Assembly: GCA_039720395.1 (NCBI GenBank)
Contig: CM077828.1
Span: 29,198,069-29,262,068 of the forward strand
Direction: 5' to 3'
DNA length: 64,000 nt
DNA from: Liquidambar formosana
Lineage: Eukaryota > Streptophyta > Magnoliopsida > Saxifragales > Altingiaceae
Of this stretch, positions 35,701 to 47,541 are shown one piece after another (position 1 is the stretch's first letter; each line of letters opens with the position of its first letter). Made by a program: the position numbers and the translations under genes. The notes beneath the pieces were generated by a model, which saw only the letters and a program-made list of their open reading frames with translations, searched no databases and was not told the origin of the DNA.

Positions 35701-37717
35701 TGTCAGTCTGAAAAAGATCATAGCAAGAAATTCTGTTCAAAATAAACCTACATCCTAGGAAAACTCAGGCCTACTGCCAACAGTTATCATCCTTGATGCA
35801 TTATACAAGGGCCAAGAATAATACTCGTCATCATCTGATGTTGAGGGGAAAGAATGCTCCAAAATGAGTTCACTATTGTCTTCCATGCTAGAAGCACCAT
35901 CTTCATGCTTCAGTTTACTTGCCAGGACCTGCTTTTATTAGTCATAGAACTGAGGGTATTAGCAGATCTAATAACAGTCAACCATACAGTAGAAGCATTG
36001 CCATTACCACTTCGTGCATGGCCTGAACAGCTCTAATTTCTTGCCAATAATCATCCGGTGACTTTGAGAGTATAAGAGTTTGCTGTTCCTTTTTCCTCTT
36101 GAAGGCTTCCATTCGCGCCTTACTTCCCGCCTCGTCAATGAGATCAATGGCTTTATCAGGGAGATACCTATCAGGAATATATCTCGCCGACAGGTGAACA
36201 GCAGCATTTATGGCTTCCAATGTGAATCTGCATTTGTGATGGGCTTCATACTTTTCACGCAGACCCAACAGTATCCTAACTGCATCCTCCTACAAATTTT
36301 AACACGGTGTCCAAATGGCAGTTGGAATACAACTGAAAACTTGCGGGTACACTAATATGAAAATTCATACAAAAAATACCTGGCTTGGTTCATTAATCAG
36401 CACAGGCTGGAACCTTCGTGCTAATGCTTTATCCTTTTCAAAAACAGTCCTATATTCACCTATAGTGGTGGATGCAATACACTGCAAGGAGCCAATTGTT
36501 AGTGCACCTTGAAGGCTTGATAATAACATAGAAGTAGAGCCTATGAAATGCATAATAAGAAAACTGGGGGACTAATCTCATTAAAAGCAAGAGCAACTAC
36601 ACTCAGACCCCCAGAGAAAATGAGAGTTGGGGTCAGAAGGTGTTCAAAAGAGTATATTCCATAATAACTAGGAGCATTAGCAAAGACAATTTTTCCTACA
36701 GGGGGCAATTAGAAAAATAAAGGAAGATTACAAGCTTACCTTAGAAGTTGACTAATCTTGTGACTTCGTTGAAGTTAAGACAGATTAACTAGTTCAGTTG
36801 GAAATGGAGAATTCTAAAACTAAGTATGAAGTATCGAGGAAAGCAGATGTGATTTCTTGAATGCCTATAAACATAATGCCCAGCCCAATAAAAAATTATC
36901 CATAAACGCGTCAGAATTTCTGTTAATATCTCCAACATTATATATGTTAGGAGTGGTATTAGCCTATCTTGTTAACGAACTTAATGTACTTTAATAGGTT
37001 TTTCTCAATTCCCAGTGATGTAAAGTATTGCTTTCCATTGCGATTCATTCAATTCACTAAGATTCTCATTGGTCTGAATAACTAAAGGTGTTTTGATGCA
37101 ATTAATCAAGACTTGGAGGGTTAAAATCCCAATTTTCACAGCTAGAGGATGCCAGCAGGTCCTGCACCACTGTTTTGGTATTCTTAATGTGTTGACAGCC
37201 ACTATGTGTTTCTCTATGATCCGTTTGGTGTTTATTGGGGCATGTTTGGAGTAGTCACATGAGTATACTACTGTTTTATCCCCTATTTCCCATTTTCCTC
37301 ACTTGAATTGCGTGTTTTTTGGTATTTAATTGTGTTGGAGCTGTTTTGCGTCTGACTAAAACATGATGGAAGATAATCAAACCACCATAGTCACGTCATT
37401 AGAGATGGTGGGCAGACTAGTAGCCCAATTGGGAACCCTACTCCCCAAATCACAATCATAAAGCTTGATGGTGACAATAATTTGGCCTCATCATTGTCAA
37501 CTATGATGTATAATAAGAGTAAAGATAATAAGGGCTACAGAAAAACAAAGGATCTAAGTGATGAAAGACAGTTCTTAAATGTAGAAAATAAGAGTACCAA
37601 CTATCAAGTATAGGTATGCTAGAACTTTGTTTTCCTTAAGGTAAATGAAAGTGAAGGCGATAGTGTCCTTTGTTTTGTATTTTTTAATCTTTTCTTTCTT
37701 TTTTTTTCTTGTTCTTG

Positions 37718-37753
<36 letters not shown>

Positions 37754-40700
37754 TAACTGATAAGTAAGAATGTCATTAATAACAAAAAAGAAAAAGGCAT
37801 TAGGCCAGTACACCAAAAAATAATAATAATAATAAAACAAAAAAATTTATAAATAAATAAATAAATCACTAGAATACTTTAATTTATCTCATAATTTTCA
37901 TAAATTTTAAAATTTTCTTTCCAGGTTCGATATTGTCATTAATGTATCCATTGATTTATTTGTAATCAAGGATCTTCAAAAAATCCAACACTATTGAAAA
38001 GGTTCTTTCTGCCATCAAGAGTTTTATTAGTAATTACCAATTAAAAAAAAAGAGTCATCCTCAGATGTTCCATTGAATAGTAAGAATAATTGTAAAAGAA
38101 GGGATTTGCACAATCAATCCTGAGGGAATTTTACAAACAAGCTCCAATATGGATAGGGTTACTACTCTCGGATAGAGGTGTTGTGTCCATGTTGAATGAG
38201 TGTTGGACACAAACATAGCTTTGACACACATGGACACTTGACCACTCATTAAAAGCAACACTACATGTCAGAAATCTTTAAAGTAGCATATTTAACCTCA
38301 AACATGTGGCAGAATGGCAGTTGACACATGTTGGAATTGCAATGGGCGCATTGGTAGATGGTTTTCTTTAAAGTATTTAAAATCTATAATCGTGTGTACA
38401 ATACACCTACACACTACGGTTTTTTATAAATCAACATAAACTTGGGCCAATTTATTTACTTATTTATTTATTTTGATTGGCAACAAAACAAAATTTTATT
38501 AAAATCAAACCAAAAGATTATAAAGGAGAACAAGAAGTCCAGCTATATCATCAATGCAAAAAATAAAATAAAACAAGCTAAACACAAATTGATTTGCAAT
38601 CAGATTTGATAACAAACAACGGAATCCCAACAAAATCCTTAGAGATGGACACCCAAAAAGAAGCCAAAAAAATGCACTTGATCCAACAATCACTTCAATG
38701 AGTCTTCTTTGTTCTAAAATATTCTTGCATTCTTCTCTAGCCAAATAACCCAAAAAACTGCAAGGATAACAGAACTCAAAAGAGTAATAGCCTTCTACCC
38801 CACCCCAAAACCCCTAAAATGAATCTCAAACATTTGAGCAGAGGGACCCAGGGCCACCCAACACTCATCAACAATCTGAAACAACCTCTACCACAACAAC
38901 CTTACCACTGAACAATGAAGAAAAAGGTGATCAACACTTTCTTCCACCCCTTGACATGCAATAGACCACTGGGGAAGCAAGCAAAAAGCCCTCCTTCTTT
39001 GAAACATATCATTATTATTGATTACCCCAAAAGCTACAGACCAAGCAAAAACTTGGACCTTCAAAGGCACTCTTGCATCCCAAATCATCAATGACGTGTA
39101 AAAATGGGAATATTACAACTCTCAACCAGATACTCAAAAAAAGATTTGCAAAAAAAAAAAAAAAAAAAACCTGGAGGAAAGACCAACCCATTTCTCCTAT
39201 TTGGAATCAAATCTCTTAACCAAACCCCTTCCAACAAAGAAAGCAAATTAGAAAGCTCAGAACATTCCTTATCATTAAGATTATTAAAAAAATTGAAGTC
39301 CTAAGTATCAAGAAAATCATTAGAAGAAATCAATAGTTGCATTATGAGCATTATGAGCCAAGGACAAATTATACAACCGTGGGAGCAAAGAAGAGAAGGA
39401 AATATCCTCAAGCCATACATCTTCCCAGAAGCAAACTTTATCCCCCTTACCCACACTCAAACTAGTAAGCTCCAAGAAACAAGGCAAACCCAAAGATATA
39501 AATTTCCAAAGGCATCTAAAAGAAACCTTATTACCCATTTGAAATACAATAAGGGTTTAGATTAAAGGAGGGACAGGAATAGTAGATACACATAAAATAC
39601 AAATATGGTATAGATTATAAATAAATAAAAATCGATTTGTTGTTGCATTTTTTCTGATCAATGTCCTGTTTTTTAAGAATTCGTAGTATCCGTGAGTCCA
39701 GCTCATGTCAAATCCATGTCTATGCAACAAATCTGAAAGAAGTACTTGTGCATCACTAATCTAAAGAAGTTTTCAATTGCCATAACGAATGCTTGTGGAG
39801 AGGCAACAGCAAGTGCAATGATCAAACTCAAGGAAAGAGTTGGAATTAGTATTACTGATTGATCACAACCATTGATGTTGGCTACTAACAAAGTGTTAAT
39901 CTTAGATCCACCATCTTATATTTTTGCTTCCATTAAGCCTTAGATCCACCATCTTATACTTTTGCTTCCATTAAGCTGTTTACTATTATTTAAATATAAG
40001 TTCGATTTATCTTAGTGCCATGCTATATTGAAAACACTTATGGTGTTAGGTCTTCAAAAGTCACTGACGTGATTATATAAGAATGAAACATGACAATATG
40101 AGAAACCATCACCTGTAATTCACCCCTCCCAAGTGACGGCTTCAATAGATTAGCAATGTCAAGACCAGACCCCTTGTTTCCTTGTCCAACTGTGCCAGAC
40201 CCAACAAGTGTATGGACTTCATCAATAAAAAGAATGATATTACCTGCAATGCCAGCACATAAAGACTGAGTCACAATAAAACTATGAAAGCACACTTAAT
40301 CTAAAATGTTGCTTTAAAAATGCGTTCACCTGATTTCAGTATTTCATTTATTAACGTGGTAACGCGTGCCTCTAACTCCCCCCTCTCCTTTGCACCTGCC
40401 ATTAATAGACCTATATCCAAGGACATTATGCGTTTTGTCTGTGCATAGAACAATAACTAATCAATTGGTAAGATACAACCATACAACTGTCTTAAGAAAA
40501 TAAAAAGAGATGAGGGAGACCTAACCTACAGGATTGGGTGAGGGGGTTAATACCTTAAAAAAGAAACAAAGAAAAATAAAAGAAAGAAAGAGGAAGAAGT
40601 ATCCAGATGACTATAAGGTAACTACACAAACTATATAACAGCGATCACTCATGAAGGAGGAGGAGGCACACCAAGAGAAAAATGGGAACATCTGCCTGGG

Positions 40701-42244
40701 CAATACCAATTGCTAATCCTTCTGCAATGGCTGTTTTCCCAACTCCGCTTTCACCAAGAAGAATGGGATTGTTTTTGGTCCTTCGGCAAAGTATCTGAAC
40801 AATTCTCTGAACCTCAACATCTCGACCAATTACAGGATCAATGAGTCCATCACTCGCACGAGCAGTAAGATCCACACAGAACTGGGCCAGAGCACTTTTA
40901 TCTGGCAGAATAGTACATTAGTAAGCATTCCTCTTTGTTCTTAATTTGGAGGCCTAGAAAGGAACCTGAATAAATTGAATTCTTACCTCCTTTTTTCTCT
41001 GAGGATCTCACAAAAGCAGCTTTTCCAGGAAGGGATTTTTCACGCATTCTTTTAGATGGAGCAGATGGTTCTCTACCATCTTTGGCAAGCTCTCCTTGAA
41101 GTCTGGAGACTGCCACAGCTGCCAAGTGATTTACATTTGCCCCCAATCTGAAATCATATTAATCTAGAACCATAAATGGCAAATTGTAGTACATACATTT
41201 CAAACTTAGGACCCTTAATGCATTTTTACTTCATGCATCAACAGCAACGCAACAGATGATCAACTGGTTATCATGCTAAACTAATCTGTCAAACATTTGT
41301 TCCTTCTGGTAATGAAAAATTTTCAATAATAATAATAATAACAATAACAAAATAGAATTTCACAAATATTAACATATGAAAAAATGAACCCAACTTCCAG
41401 ACGCGATCCACGGATTGAAACAAATTGCAGGAAATCCAATCATCGGTTTCCGATGCGGTCAAGGAATGAGCACCAGAAAAAGACAAACATGTGAAACAGC
41501 ACAAACGTACCTCTTGAGGACGCGACCGGCACTACCATCATCGACAGTGAATAGGCCAATAGAAATGTGCTCAGGGGCGATGAAATTGTGACCCATAGTC
41601 CTAGAATACTCAACCGCAGCTTCAAACACGCGCTTGGTGCTAATAGAAAAGGGGACATGGGTGGAGGAGGTGATGGAGGATTCGGCAGCATGGGGAATTC
41701 CCTCGGACACGGAATCATTATCGCGATGCCAAATGCTGCGGACAGCATCTTGGGCCTTGTCTATGGTGATGCCAGATCCCAGGAAGCCATCGGGAGCACG
41801 ATCTTCAGCGATCAAACCCAACAAAAGATGCTGAGTAAATACCATATCCCTGCCCAAATTTTTTGCTTCTCTCTGGGCGAACATGACAGCCTTAATCGCC
41901 CGTTCGGTGAACCGCTCAAAGACAGCAGATATGGGAATCCTTCTGCGAGTATAGCCTTTTCGAGAAACGGAATTGGAGGGAGATACGTTCTTAGACGAGA
42001 TTGAAATGCCAAATAAAGAAGAAGAGGAGGAGCTGCCACTAATAGTAGTTGTAGTGCTGCTACAACTACAACCAAGAGAAGAAGGAAAAGGGCGAATCGG
42101 GTAGACAGAAAGGAGCTTGCGGTGGCCATGGCAGTCCATGGATGTCTCGAATTTAGCCGAAATGACGGGATTCTGGATTGGAACATGTCGGGGGAAATCC
42201 ATCCTCGAGTGAACTGAGAGCGGTGAAGAAGATGATACTTCCAT
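30837..42244 (-). CDS. CLPD: ERD1/ClpD, chloroplast Hsp100-type Clp chaperone
   Basis: Twelve exons: 41511-42244, 40987-41147, 40672-40901, 40330-40438, 40113-40243, 36380-36481, 36008-36289, 35807-35928, 35413-35707, 32112-32345, 31541-31774 and 30837-31148. They join in frame to 982 codons, 981 residues (Arabidopsis ClpD about 945). Residues 1-105 form a Ser-rich transit peptide. The Clp N-repeat domain follows (about 108-245, '[17 protein letters not shown]'). AAA-1 has Walker A GESGVGKT (348-355) and Walker B with D419 and E420; AAA-2 has Walker A GPTGVGKT (702-709) and Walker B with D774 and E775. An IGF tripeptide (830-832) would dock on ClpP. The product unfolds stromal substrates for the Clp protease. 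The family is dehydration- and senescence-induced. It is ClpD-like, not ClpC-like, in its N-terminus ('PISAVFERF') and C-terminus. Introns of 3.6 kb and 3.1 kb carry TEs. All motifs are intact. Confidence 0.95.
32530..33888. mobile_element. non-autonomous hAT-type element in a ClpD intron
   Basis: The ends are 'tagggctggcaatct' (32530-32544) and 'agattgccatcccta' (33874-33888), inverted with one mismatch. Both sides carry AATATAAT (32522-32529 and 33889-33896), a perfect 8-bp TSD, diagnostic of hAT insertion. The subterminal parts are rich in 'gggtt'/'aaccc' words on each side. The interior has a (GA)n run (32718-32748), a CT-rich stretch and about 400 bp of less repetitive DNA (32890-33330). 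No transposase is encoded. It lies 185 bp from the exon at 32112-32345. Confidence 0.9.
33897..35412 (-). other. ClpD intron, remainder
   Basis: AT-rich intron sequence between the hAT-type element and the exon at 35413. No ORF with family resemblance and no delimited repeat. Confidence 0.4.
37360..37610 (+). pseudogene. possible copia gag fragment
   Basis: A short plus-strand reading around 37455-37560 ('IKLDGDNN...') resembles the start of plant copia gag (usual 'KLNGxNYxxW'). No other copia domain is adjacent and the frame is broken. Weak call on one motif. Confidence 0.3.
37721..37752. repeat. (GT)n microsatellite
   Basis: Perfect TG dinucleotide run in the ClpD intron. Confidence 0.95.
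38460..39560 (-). pseudogene. LINE 3'-half remnant in a ClpD intron
   Basis: Minus-strand pieces in shifting frames match the plant LINE C-terminal region: '[15 protein letters not shown]' (about 39450-39410), '[14 protein letters not shown]' (about 39082-39040) and zf-RVT '[13 protein letters not shown]' (about 38945-38900). An A-rich end lies near 38470. The wording differs from the 26.5-kb and 54.2-kb LINEs, so it is a different family. It is inserted in the same orientation as ClpD. Confidence 0.75.
39561..40112 (-). other. ClpD 3.6-kb intron, 5' end
   Basis: AT-rich intron. A 36-bp unit ('cttagatccaccatcttata...') is repeated in tandem near 39900-39975. No coding exon. Confidence 0.4.
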
Positions 42245-42426
42245 TGAGATTGAAGGAGAGTATAGTCGAGCACAGGGCAATTCAGAGCTCAGAAGAATAA
42301 GAAGAAAGAGGAGTTCTGTTCTCGTTCGTCGTTATTTGGGGGAGAGGAAGAGAGAAATTCCTATGGAAAATGGCATCACTGTGATGGAATGTAGAAGGGA
42401 GGAAGAAGGAAGGAATGAAGTAGGAC

Positions 42427-42443
42427 GACACGTCAAGCCACGT
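42427..42443 (-). promoter_or_regulatory. paired ABRE-like ACGT elements upstream of ClpD
   Basis: The gene strand reads ACGTGGC (complement of 42437-42443) and GACGTGTC (complement of 42427-42434), 2 bp apart and about 185-200 bp upstream of the ATG. Two close ACGT-core elements form a typical abscisic-acid response unit. ERD1 in Arabidopsis is dehydration- and ABA-pathway responsive, which fits. Function is inferred. Confidence 0.5.
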
Positions 42444-42499
42444 TTTTCTTGCTCGCAATGACTGCGCGAAAAGTCTTTAACTTTACACGATTAGAAGTC

Positions 42500-43080
42500 A
42501 TTTGGTTCCACCCGTGAGGCCGTCACTTTGAGTTTGGGAGACTTGGGAGGAACGAAGAGAGGCTTTTGTTGAAGACACGCCATCTCTGACTGTAGCCGAC
42601 GCCAAGACGCACACGCAAGTAATGGTAAGGAATCCATGCCTAGGATTTGGAAGGATCACCCAATGGCCCAAGGGAAGGGAAGGAACCCTTCCCAATTCCC
42701 CATAAATTTTGTTAATGTCTTGTATGTCTTGGGCAGGTCAACCGAAGCAATTTTCATACGCTTCTTGTGGCAGTGGAGCTCATATAATATAGCCATATGG
42801 GTATACACCTCTTATTTTATTTGTATTCCGCTTATTCTACATTTCTTAAGCTTTTATAAAAAATATATATAAAAAAAAATAATAATTATATATCTATCTA
42901 TGCTACATATTAAAATCTTTATCTCATAAAATTTAAAACCCTTATTTTAAATTTTAAATACTTATTTGTTCCCCTTATTTAATTAAACAATTAAAAATGT
43001 TTATTTTCCAACAAATAATAATAATAATAATAATAATAATGACATCATTTCATGAATTCTACATAATCCCAATTATTATG
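42500..43080. other. intergenic spacer upstream of ClpD
   Basis: Positions 42500-42700 are mixed composition; from 42840 it becomes very AT-rich, with an (AAT)n run near 43014-43040. No feature is recognised. Confidence 0.35.
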
Positions 43081-43235
43081 CATGTCTCTTAGTCAACTTC
43101 CTATTCTTACCATGACTCCTAAGCATAGAAAAAAGTTTAACATATTGTGTTGGACATGCATGTCTCTTAGTCAACTTCCTATTCTTACCATGACTCCTAA
43201 GCATAGAAAAAAGTTTAACATATTGTGTTGGACAT
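43081..43235. repeat. 78-bp perfect tandem duplication
   Basis: Copy 1 is 43081-43158 and copy 2 is 43159-43235. They are identical over their length, so the duplication is recent. Non-coding. Confidence 0.95.
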
Positions 43236-43443
43236 TCATTTTAATGGCCTAAATGAGATATATATATATTAAGAACATAATATATATATGTCTCTAAAAT
43301 GGAGTTTATGTTTTTAATAAAAAATAACAAATAATAATATTTCTATATCCTATATACATATCTGAGAATTTATGAATCTTCATATATCTTTTACACTATT
43401 ATTTAAATATTATTCAAGTGCAATGCAAATGTGCCCATATGTA

Positions 43444-43640
43444 ATATATATATATATATATATATATATAGAGGTGATCCCATCAGCACGTGCTGATGTA
43501 AGTTATATCAGCACTATGCATTGGGGGTTGTACCCCTTGCATTGATTCAATGCATCCCACATCTCACTAATGCACAAGGTACAACTCCCAATGCAGGTTT
43601 TGATATAAGTTATATCAGCACGTGTTTACCTGATCATCAT

Positions 43641-43677
<37 letters not shown>
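43444..43677. repeat. foldback element between two (TA)n tracts
   Basis: Between (TA)n runs at 43444-43470 and 43643-43677 lies an arm pair. 'tgcattgggggttgtacccc' near 43518-43537 is complementary (few mismatches) to 'aggtacaactcccaatgca' near 43578-43596. Outside them, 'gtaagttatatcagca' (about 43497) recurs in direct orientation as 'ataagttatatcagca' (about 43605), and 'cagcacgtgctg' is a short palindrome at 43484-43495. It looks like a small foldback or MITE that landed in a TA repeat. Confidence 0.6.
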
Positions 43678-43679
<2 letters not shown>

Positions 43680-43780
43680 GCTTTGCTATGCAAGCTGAGC
43701 ATAGTGAGACGATTCCTTTCTACACATATATGGGCTTTGCTATACAAGTTGAGCATAGTGAGACGATTCCTTTCTACGAC
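43674..43780. repeat. tandem duplication of about 57 bp
   Basis: 'atatatgggctttgctat' through 'gagacgattcctttctac' occurs twice (about 43671-43724 and 43728-43778) with three substitutions. Confidence 0.85.
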
Positions 43781-44600
43781 TAACGTGTACGGTTCTGTAC
43801 AAAATGTTCCGTGACTACTCTAACCAACCAAACAACTCTTCACCGTACAAGCTTCCATGGTTGCGGGATTCGATGGCTATGCATGGATTGAGAAAAATGA
43901 AGAGAAGAGAAATTAACTTTCTCTCCACTCTGTTTTGTTAATAAACCTCATTAATAAAGAGAAAATGAGATAAAGTAATCATAATTAAATAATTACCTTT
44001 TTTTATATATTAAACAAAAGTTGTGTGGGGATATGATTGTCATTTCATTACTTAATAATTTATTTTCTCTTCATTTTTCTCCAAATCTCTCTAATTTGGA
44101 GAGAAAGGTAAAAGACCTCATTTTCTCTCCATTTCCTTTCTCTTCTCTCCTAACTTAACAATCCAAACGACGGAAATGGGAAGAAAGTCATTTTCTCTTT
44201 TCTTCTCTTCTCATCTCTCCATTTCTCTCAATCCATACATAGCCTAAGCTCCGCCACCATCAGGAATGGACTCCATCATCATCCAAACTAATTCATCCAG
44301 CACAAAGAAAAGAAGAATAAAAAGAAGCAAAATCAAATCTGTGTTGAAGTTCATGGAAACTCAAGTTTTTTAGGAGAGATTTTAATGTGAAATACATAGT
44401 TCAGGGGAGGTTTTATATATATATACTTGGAACAGAAACTTTAACCTTAAACCCCCTATAAAAAAAATAATAAATCAAAAAAAATCAAAACAGCCAGCCC
44501 TAATCAAATAACTTCATTTTTACAAGAAAAGCACTTAAATCTAACCAACAACACAGGAAAAAAAAAATGATGATGAAGAATAAGACTCGATTTTAACTTG
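43781..44600. other. intergenic spacer
   Basis: AT-rich and CT-rich (44085-44230) low-complexity DNA. No gene, RNA or element borders found. Confidence 0.35.
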
Positions 44601-44603
44601 ACA

Positions 44604-44845
44604 AACCTAGTTATTTATTTATTTATGAAAAACCTAGTTAATTTTATAAATAAAAAAAAAAAAACATAGTTAATTTTACAAAAACCTAGTTAACTTTACA
44701 AAAAAACCTAGCCAATTTTATCAAAACCTAGTTTACTATAAAAAAAAAAAAAAAAATTCTAGCTAACTTTATCAAAATCTAGTTAACTCTAAAAAAATAT
44801 TTAGTTAACTTTACAAAAACCTAGCTAGTTTTCCAAATCTATGTG
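44604..44845. repeat. degenerate tandem repeat, about 20-30-bp unit
   Basis: The unit 'aaaacctagttaattttac' recurs about ten times with indels, separated by A-runs. It is non-coding. Confidence 0.8.
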
Positions 44846-45082
44846 ATTTCAGCTTCGGCACCAAAATAGTTCATTAGTAGTGGAGAATCAACGTGTGGTA
44901 GAAATTTTTTCCGATGACGCATTCCGTTCTTTGAGCAGGAGAGACTCGCTTTTGTCTAGTGGTACTCGAATAAAGATAAGAGAAGGAGAAGGAGAAGGAG
45001 GAGGTGGAAGATAGGGGAAGGACAAAGACATTACTAGGAGGAGGAAGAGGAAGATGGAGGGCTGCTCATCTGACATTGCAAT

Positions 45083-45734
45083 TAGGGATGTCAATGGGGC
45101 CGGTTTGGGACGGGGAGTCTCTTCCCAATCCCAACCGTAATGGGAATTATCCCATCCCAACCCCGTCCCAAACCCACTTCAAGTTTGATATCAAATTCTC
45201 AATCCTGTCCCAATTAAATTTGAAAATCTCATTCCTACTCCGTCTTGTCCTATTAATACTTAGCTAAATGAGATAAAGCAAGGTGGGACGAAAAAACCCA
45301 TTATGTCTGGTAACCTAAATTTTATATTTTAAAAAATGTGAAAAATAATTATTTTAATTTTTTATATTCATAATGAGAAATTTTCAAAATTTGTTAATTA
45401 AATTCATGAAACCACTTTCAATTGGAAAAGCTCTAAAAAGCCCTAAATAAAGATTAATAAAATATATTGTAACAACTAAAAAATAGTCACAACTAAAAAA
45501 TAGTCACATTGTAACAATTATATATATGTATATTCGATAAAAAGTAATAACTTAATTGGGGTGGGTTTGGGATGAGTTTTTAAAGAACATCCCAACCCCA
45601 CCTCGTACCCTAACTGGTTTTTAAAAAAATCGCCAAACCAATCCCTACCCCACTAAGTAGTGTTCCAAACCTTTCCTAACAAGAGCGGTGTAATTGGGCG
45701 GGTCCCGAAAAAACCCATTCCATTGACATCCCTA
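45083..45734. mobile_element. non-autonomous hAT-type element
   Basis: The ends 'tagggatgtcaatgg' (45083-45097) and 'ccattgacatcccta' (45720-45734) are perfect inverted repeats. The flanks ATTGCAAT (45075-45082) and GTTGCAAT (45735-45742) match in 7 of 8 bases, an 8-bp hAT-size TSD. The 652-bp interior is AT-rich with G/C-rich subterminal words ('gggacggg', 'cccgtccc'). No ORF of note. Confidence 0.87.
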
Positions 45735-46267
45735 GTTGCAATGGCTTGAGAGCAGATATAGATAGAGAGAGAATGGGCATTGGGGTTTGTGCGGCTATGC
45801 CAAAGCTTATGTGATATGCTTGCAGTTACTGATTTTCAGCTTTCTATTTCTTCTCTCCTTCCCACAAGAAAGGCAATTGCGTAAAAACATATTATCAGCT
45901 AACGTGTCGGCTCAGAACTATTGTCTCATAAAGTATTTCTCATATATATATATATAAAGTTCTTTATGAAAACTAGTAGTGTTATTCATTATAAAACATT
46001 ATTTTAAACAACTTTGTAAAAGAAAGTTTTTCTAAAATCCAATAGACCTTTTGGCAATTTATAGTCTTAGTTTCTATAAAAATGAAACAAATACTATAAA
46101 TGGCTAAAAAGTATACTTAAATAATAAATTTTGAAAAAATTTTCTCTTACAAAGTTATTCAAAATGATATTTCTAGTAGATACCATCTCTTTCCTTCATC
46201 CGGTCTAAGACAAAGAAAGAATTCTCTACTTTCCCATGTTTGGCATTCATAACTACGACTTAAGTCC
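45735..46267. other. intergenic spacer
   Basis: AT-rich. No feature is recognised. Confidence 0.3.
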
Positions 46268-46480
46268 CTACGTATTCGTCCTCAATGAATGAATTCTGGA
46301 TGGCATAAGAATGGATAGATTCATTGATTGAGCCCTCTTGGCATCCCCTAATTGACCAACTGCAGAGGCAACGCTTACTGGCGCCGTAACTGAATTTGCA
46401 AAACCCTCTCTCGCTGTGATCATAGCAGTGCAGCAGACGCGGTCCCTTTCCAGCATTCTATTGAAAATCTGCAACCATCA
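46268..46480 (-). pseudogene. PPR-protein gene fragment
   Basis: The minus strand reads 'QIFNRMLERDRVCCTAMI' and, further on, 'SVASAVGQLGDAKRAQS'. These match consecutive PLS-class pentatricopeptide repeats (usual 'IFDRMPERDVVSWTAMI' and 'SVLSACAQLGDLKRGQS'). Only about 65 residues are left, without start or flanking repeats, and key positions are altered (Trp to Cys). This is a gene relic, not a functional PPR gene. Confidence 0.65.
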
Positions 46481-47541
46481 TTAATTTCACTTCATTTGGC
46501 AACACACGTCCTACCAGAGCAGCCACAACAAAATATATTGGAATCGAAACCAGTTCTTGTTGTAATCTTCATGAACAAGTTTCCCTTAGAGGGTCAATGA
46601 TTTGGAACCACTAGATATTGCTCACGTGTGTTGAACATGAAGTTTTGTTTAACAATAAAATGATTTTCACCAAAGACATAAAAATAAACTTTTGCTAAGT
46701 GACGAGATTAATTTTTAAAGTCGTATTTTTTTTTTTTTTTTTTACACACAATGAGCTGTATCTACATCCATCAAAATTTCAGAAATTAGCAACTAACTTA
46801 CACATCCTATAAAGCATGAGAATGAATGGTCACCTAGCCTTGATTTTTTTAACCATCAGACATGTCAACAATTTTCGGTGGTCCTCTACAATATAGAAGC
46901 TAATGCAAACGATTGAAAGCACAGGATTACATCAAGAACAGAAACAACAAAGAGAGCACAAAAAACTGTGTACTTACCACCGGGACAACTGCAGTTCTGG
47001 GACTTGAAACCTCCCCAGTATATATATATATTTGCTAGTCAATCTCCCTCATCTCCATTAAATTTCAGTGCTAAATTCATGATTTCCATTCCATCAAACT
47101 GAAATATTGTACATTGAGTCCCATAAGTGGGATCTATCAGACCATGAAACCTTATCCCTAGCTTGTTCCTGCTAACGTGGCAGCACTGTAGCACTCGAGA
47201 GAAAACACTGGCAGATAACAAAGTGGACAGGGACCAAGTCCCACGTTTCATATTCAAATAAGGCAGACTTTCTACATAAAATTCTGCAAAACTTAAATCT
47301 TAAAAACCAAATATACATGACTCCTTCCGAAAGAAACGATTACAGTGCAACATATTTTCCAGGCTGTGCATTATTCACTACATCTATGAACCAACAAAAC
47401 ATCCCAACTGACCACCCCAGAACAAATATAAATAAATAAATAAATCAATCGAAGAATCTTAACTGACTGACATTCCACTGGATAGTGGATAGCCAATCAG
47501 TTCTGCACCGAATAATGAGCCTTCTACTCCAGATATGGAGT
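46481..47541. other. spacer downstream of the TDP1-like gene
   Basis: AT-rich with a T-run at 46727-46743. A 72-codon minus-strand ORF (47039-47257) has no family I recognise and reads like transcribed repeat or UTR sequence. The TDP1-like 3' UTR is probably in 47280-47541. Confidence 0.35.

Larger units (their letters stand above)
36482..38459 (-). other. ClpD 3.6-kb intron, 3' half
   Basis: AT-rich. It contains a weak retroelement gag scrap (37360-37610) and a (GT)n tract (37721-37752). Otherwise unassigned. Confidence 0.4.

Noticed and set aside
47039..47257. 72-codon minus-strand ORF as a gene
   Set aside because: No recognisable domain, no splice context and AT-rich flanks; likely UTR or repeat.
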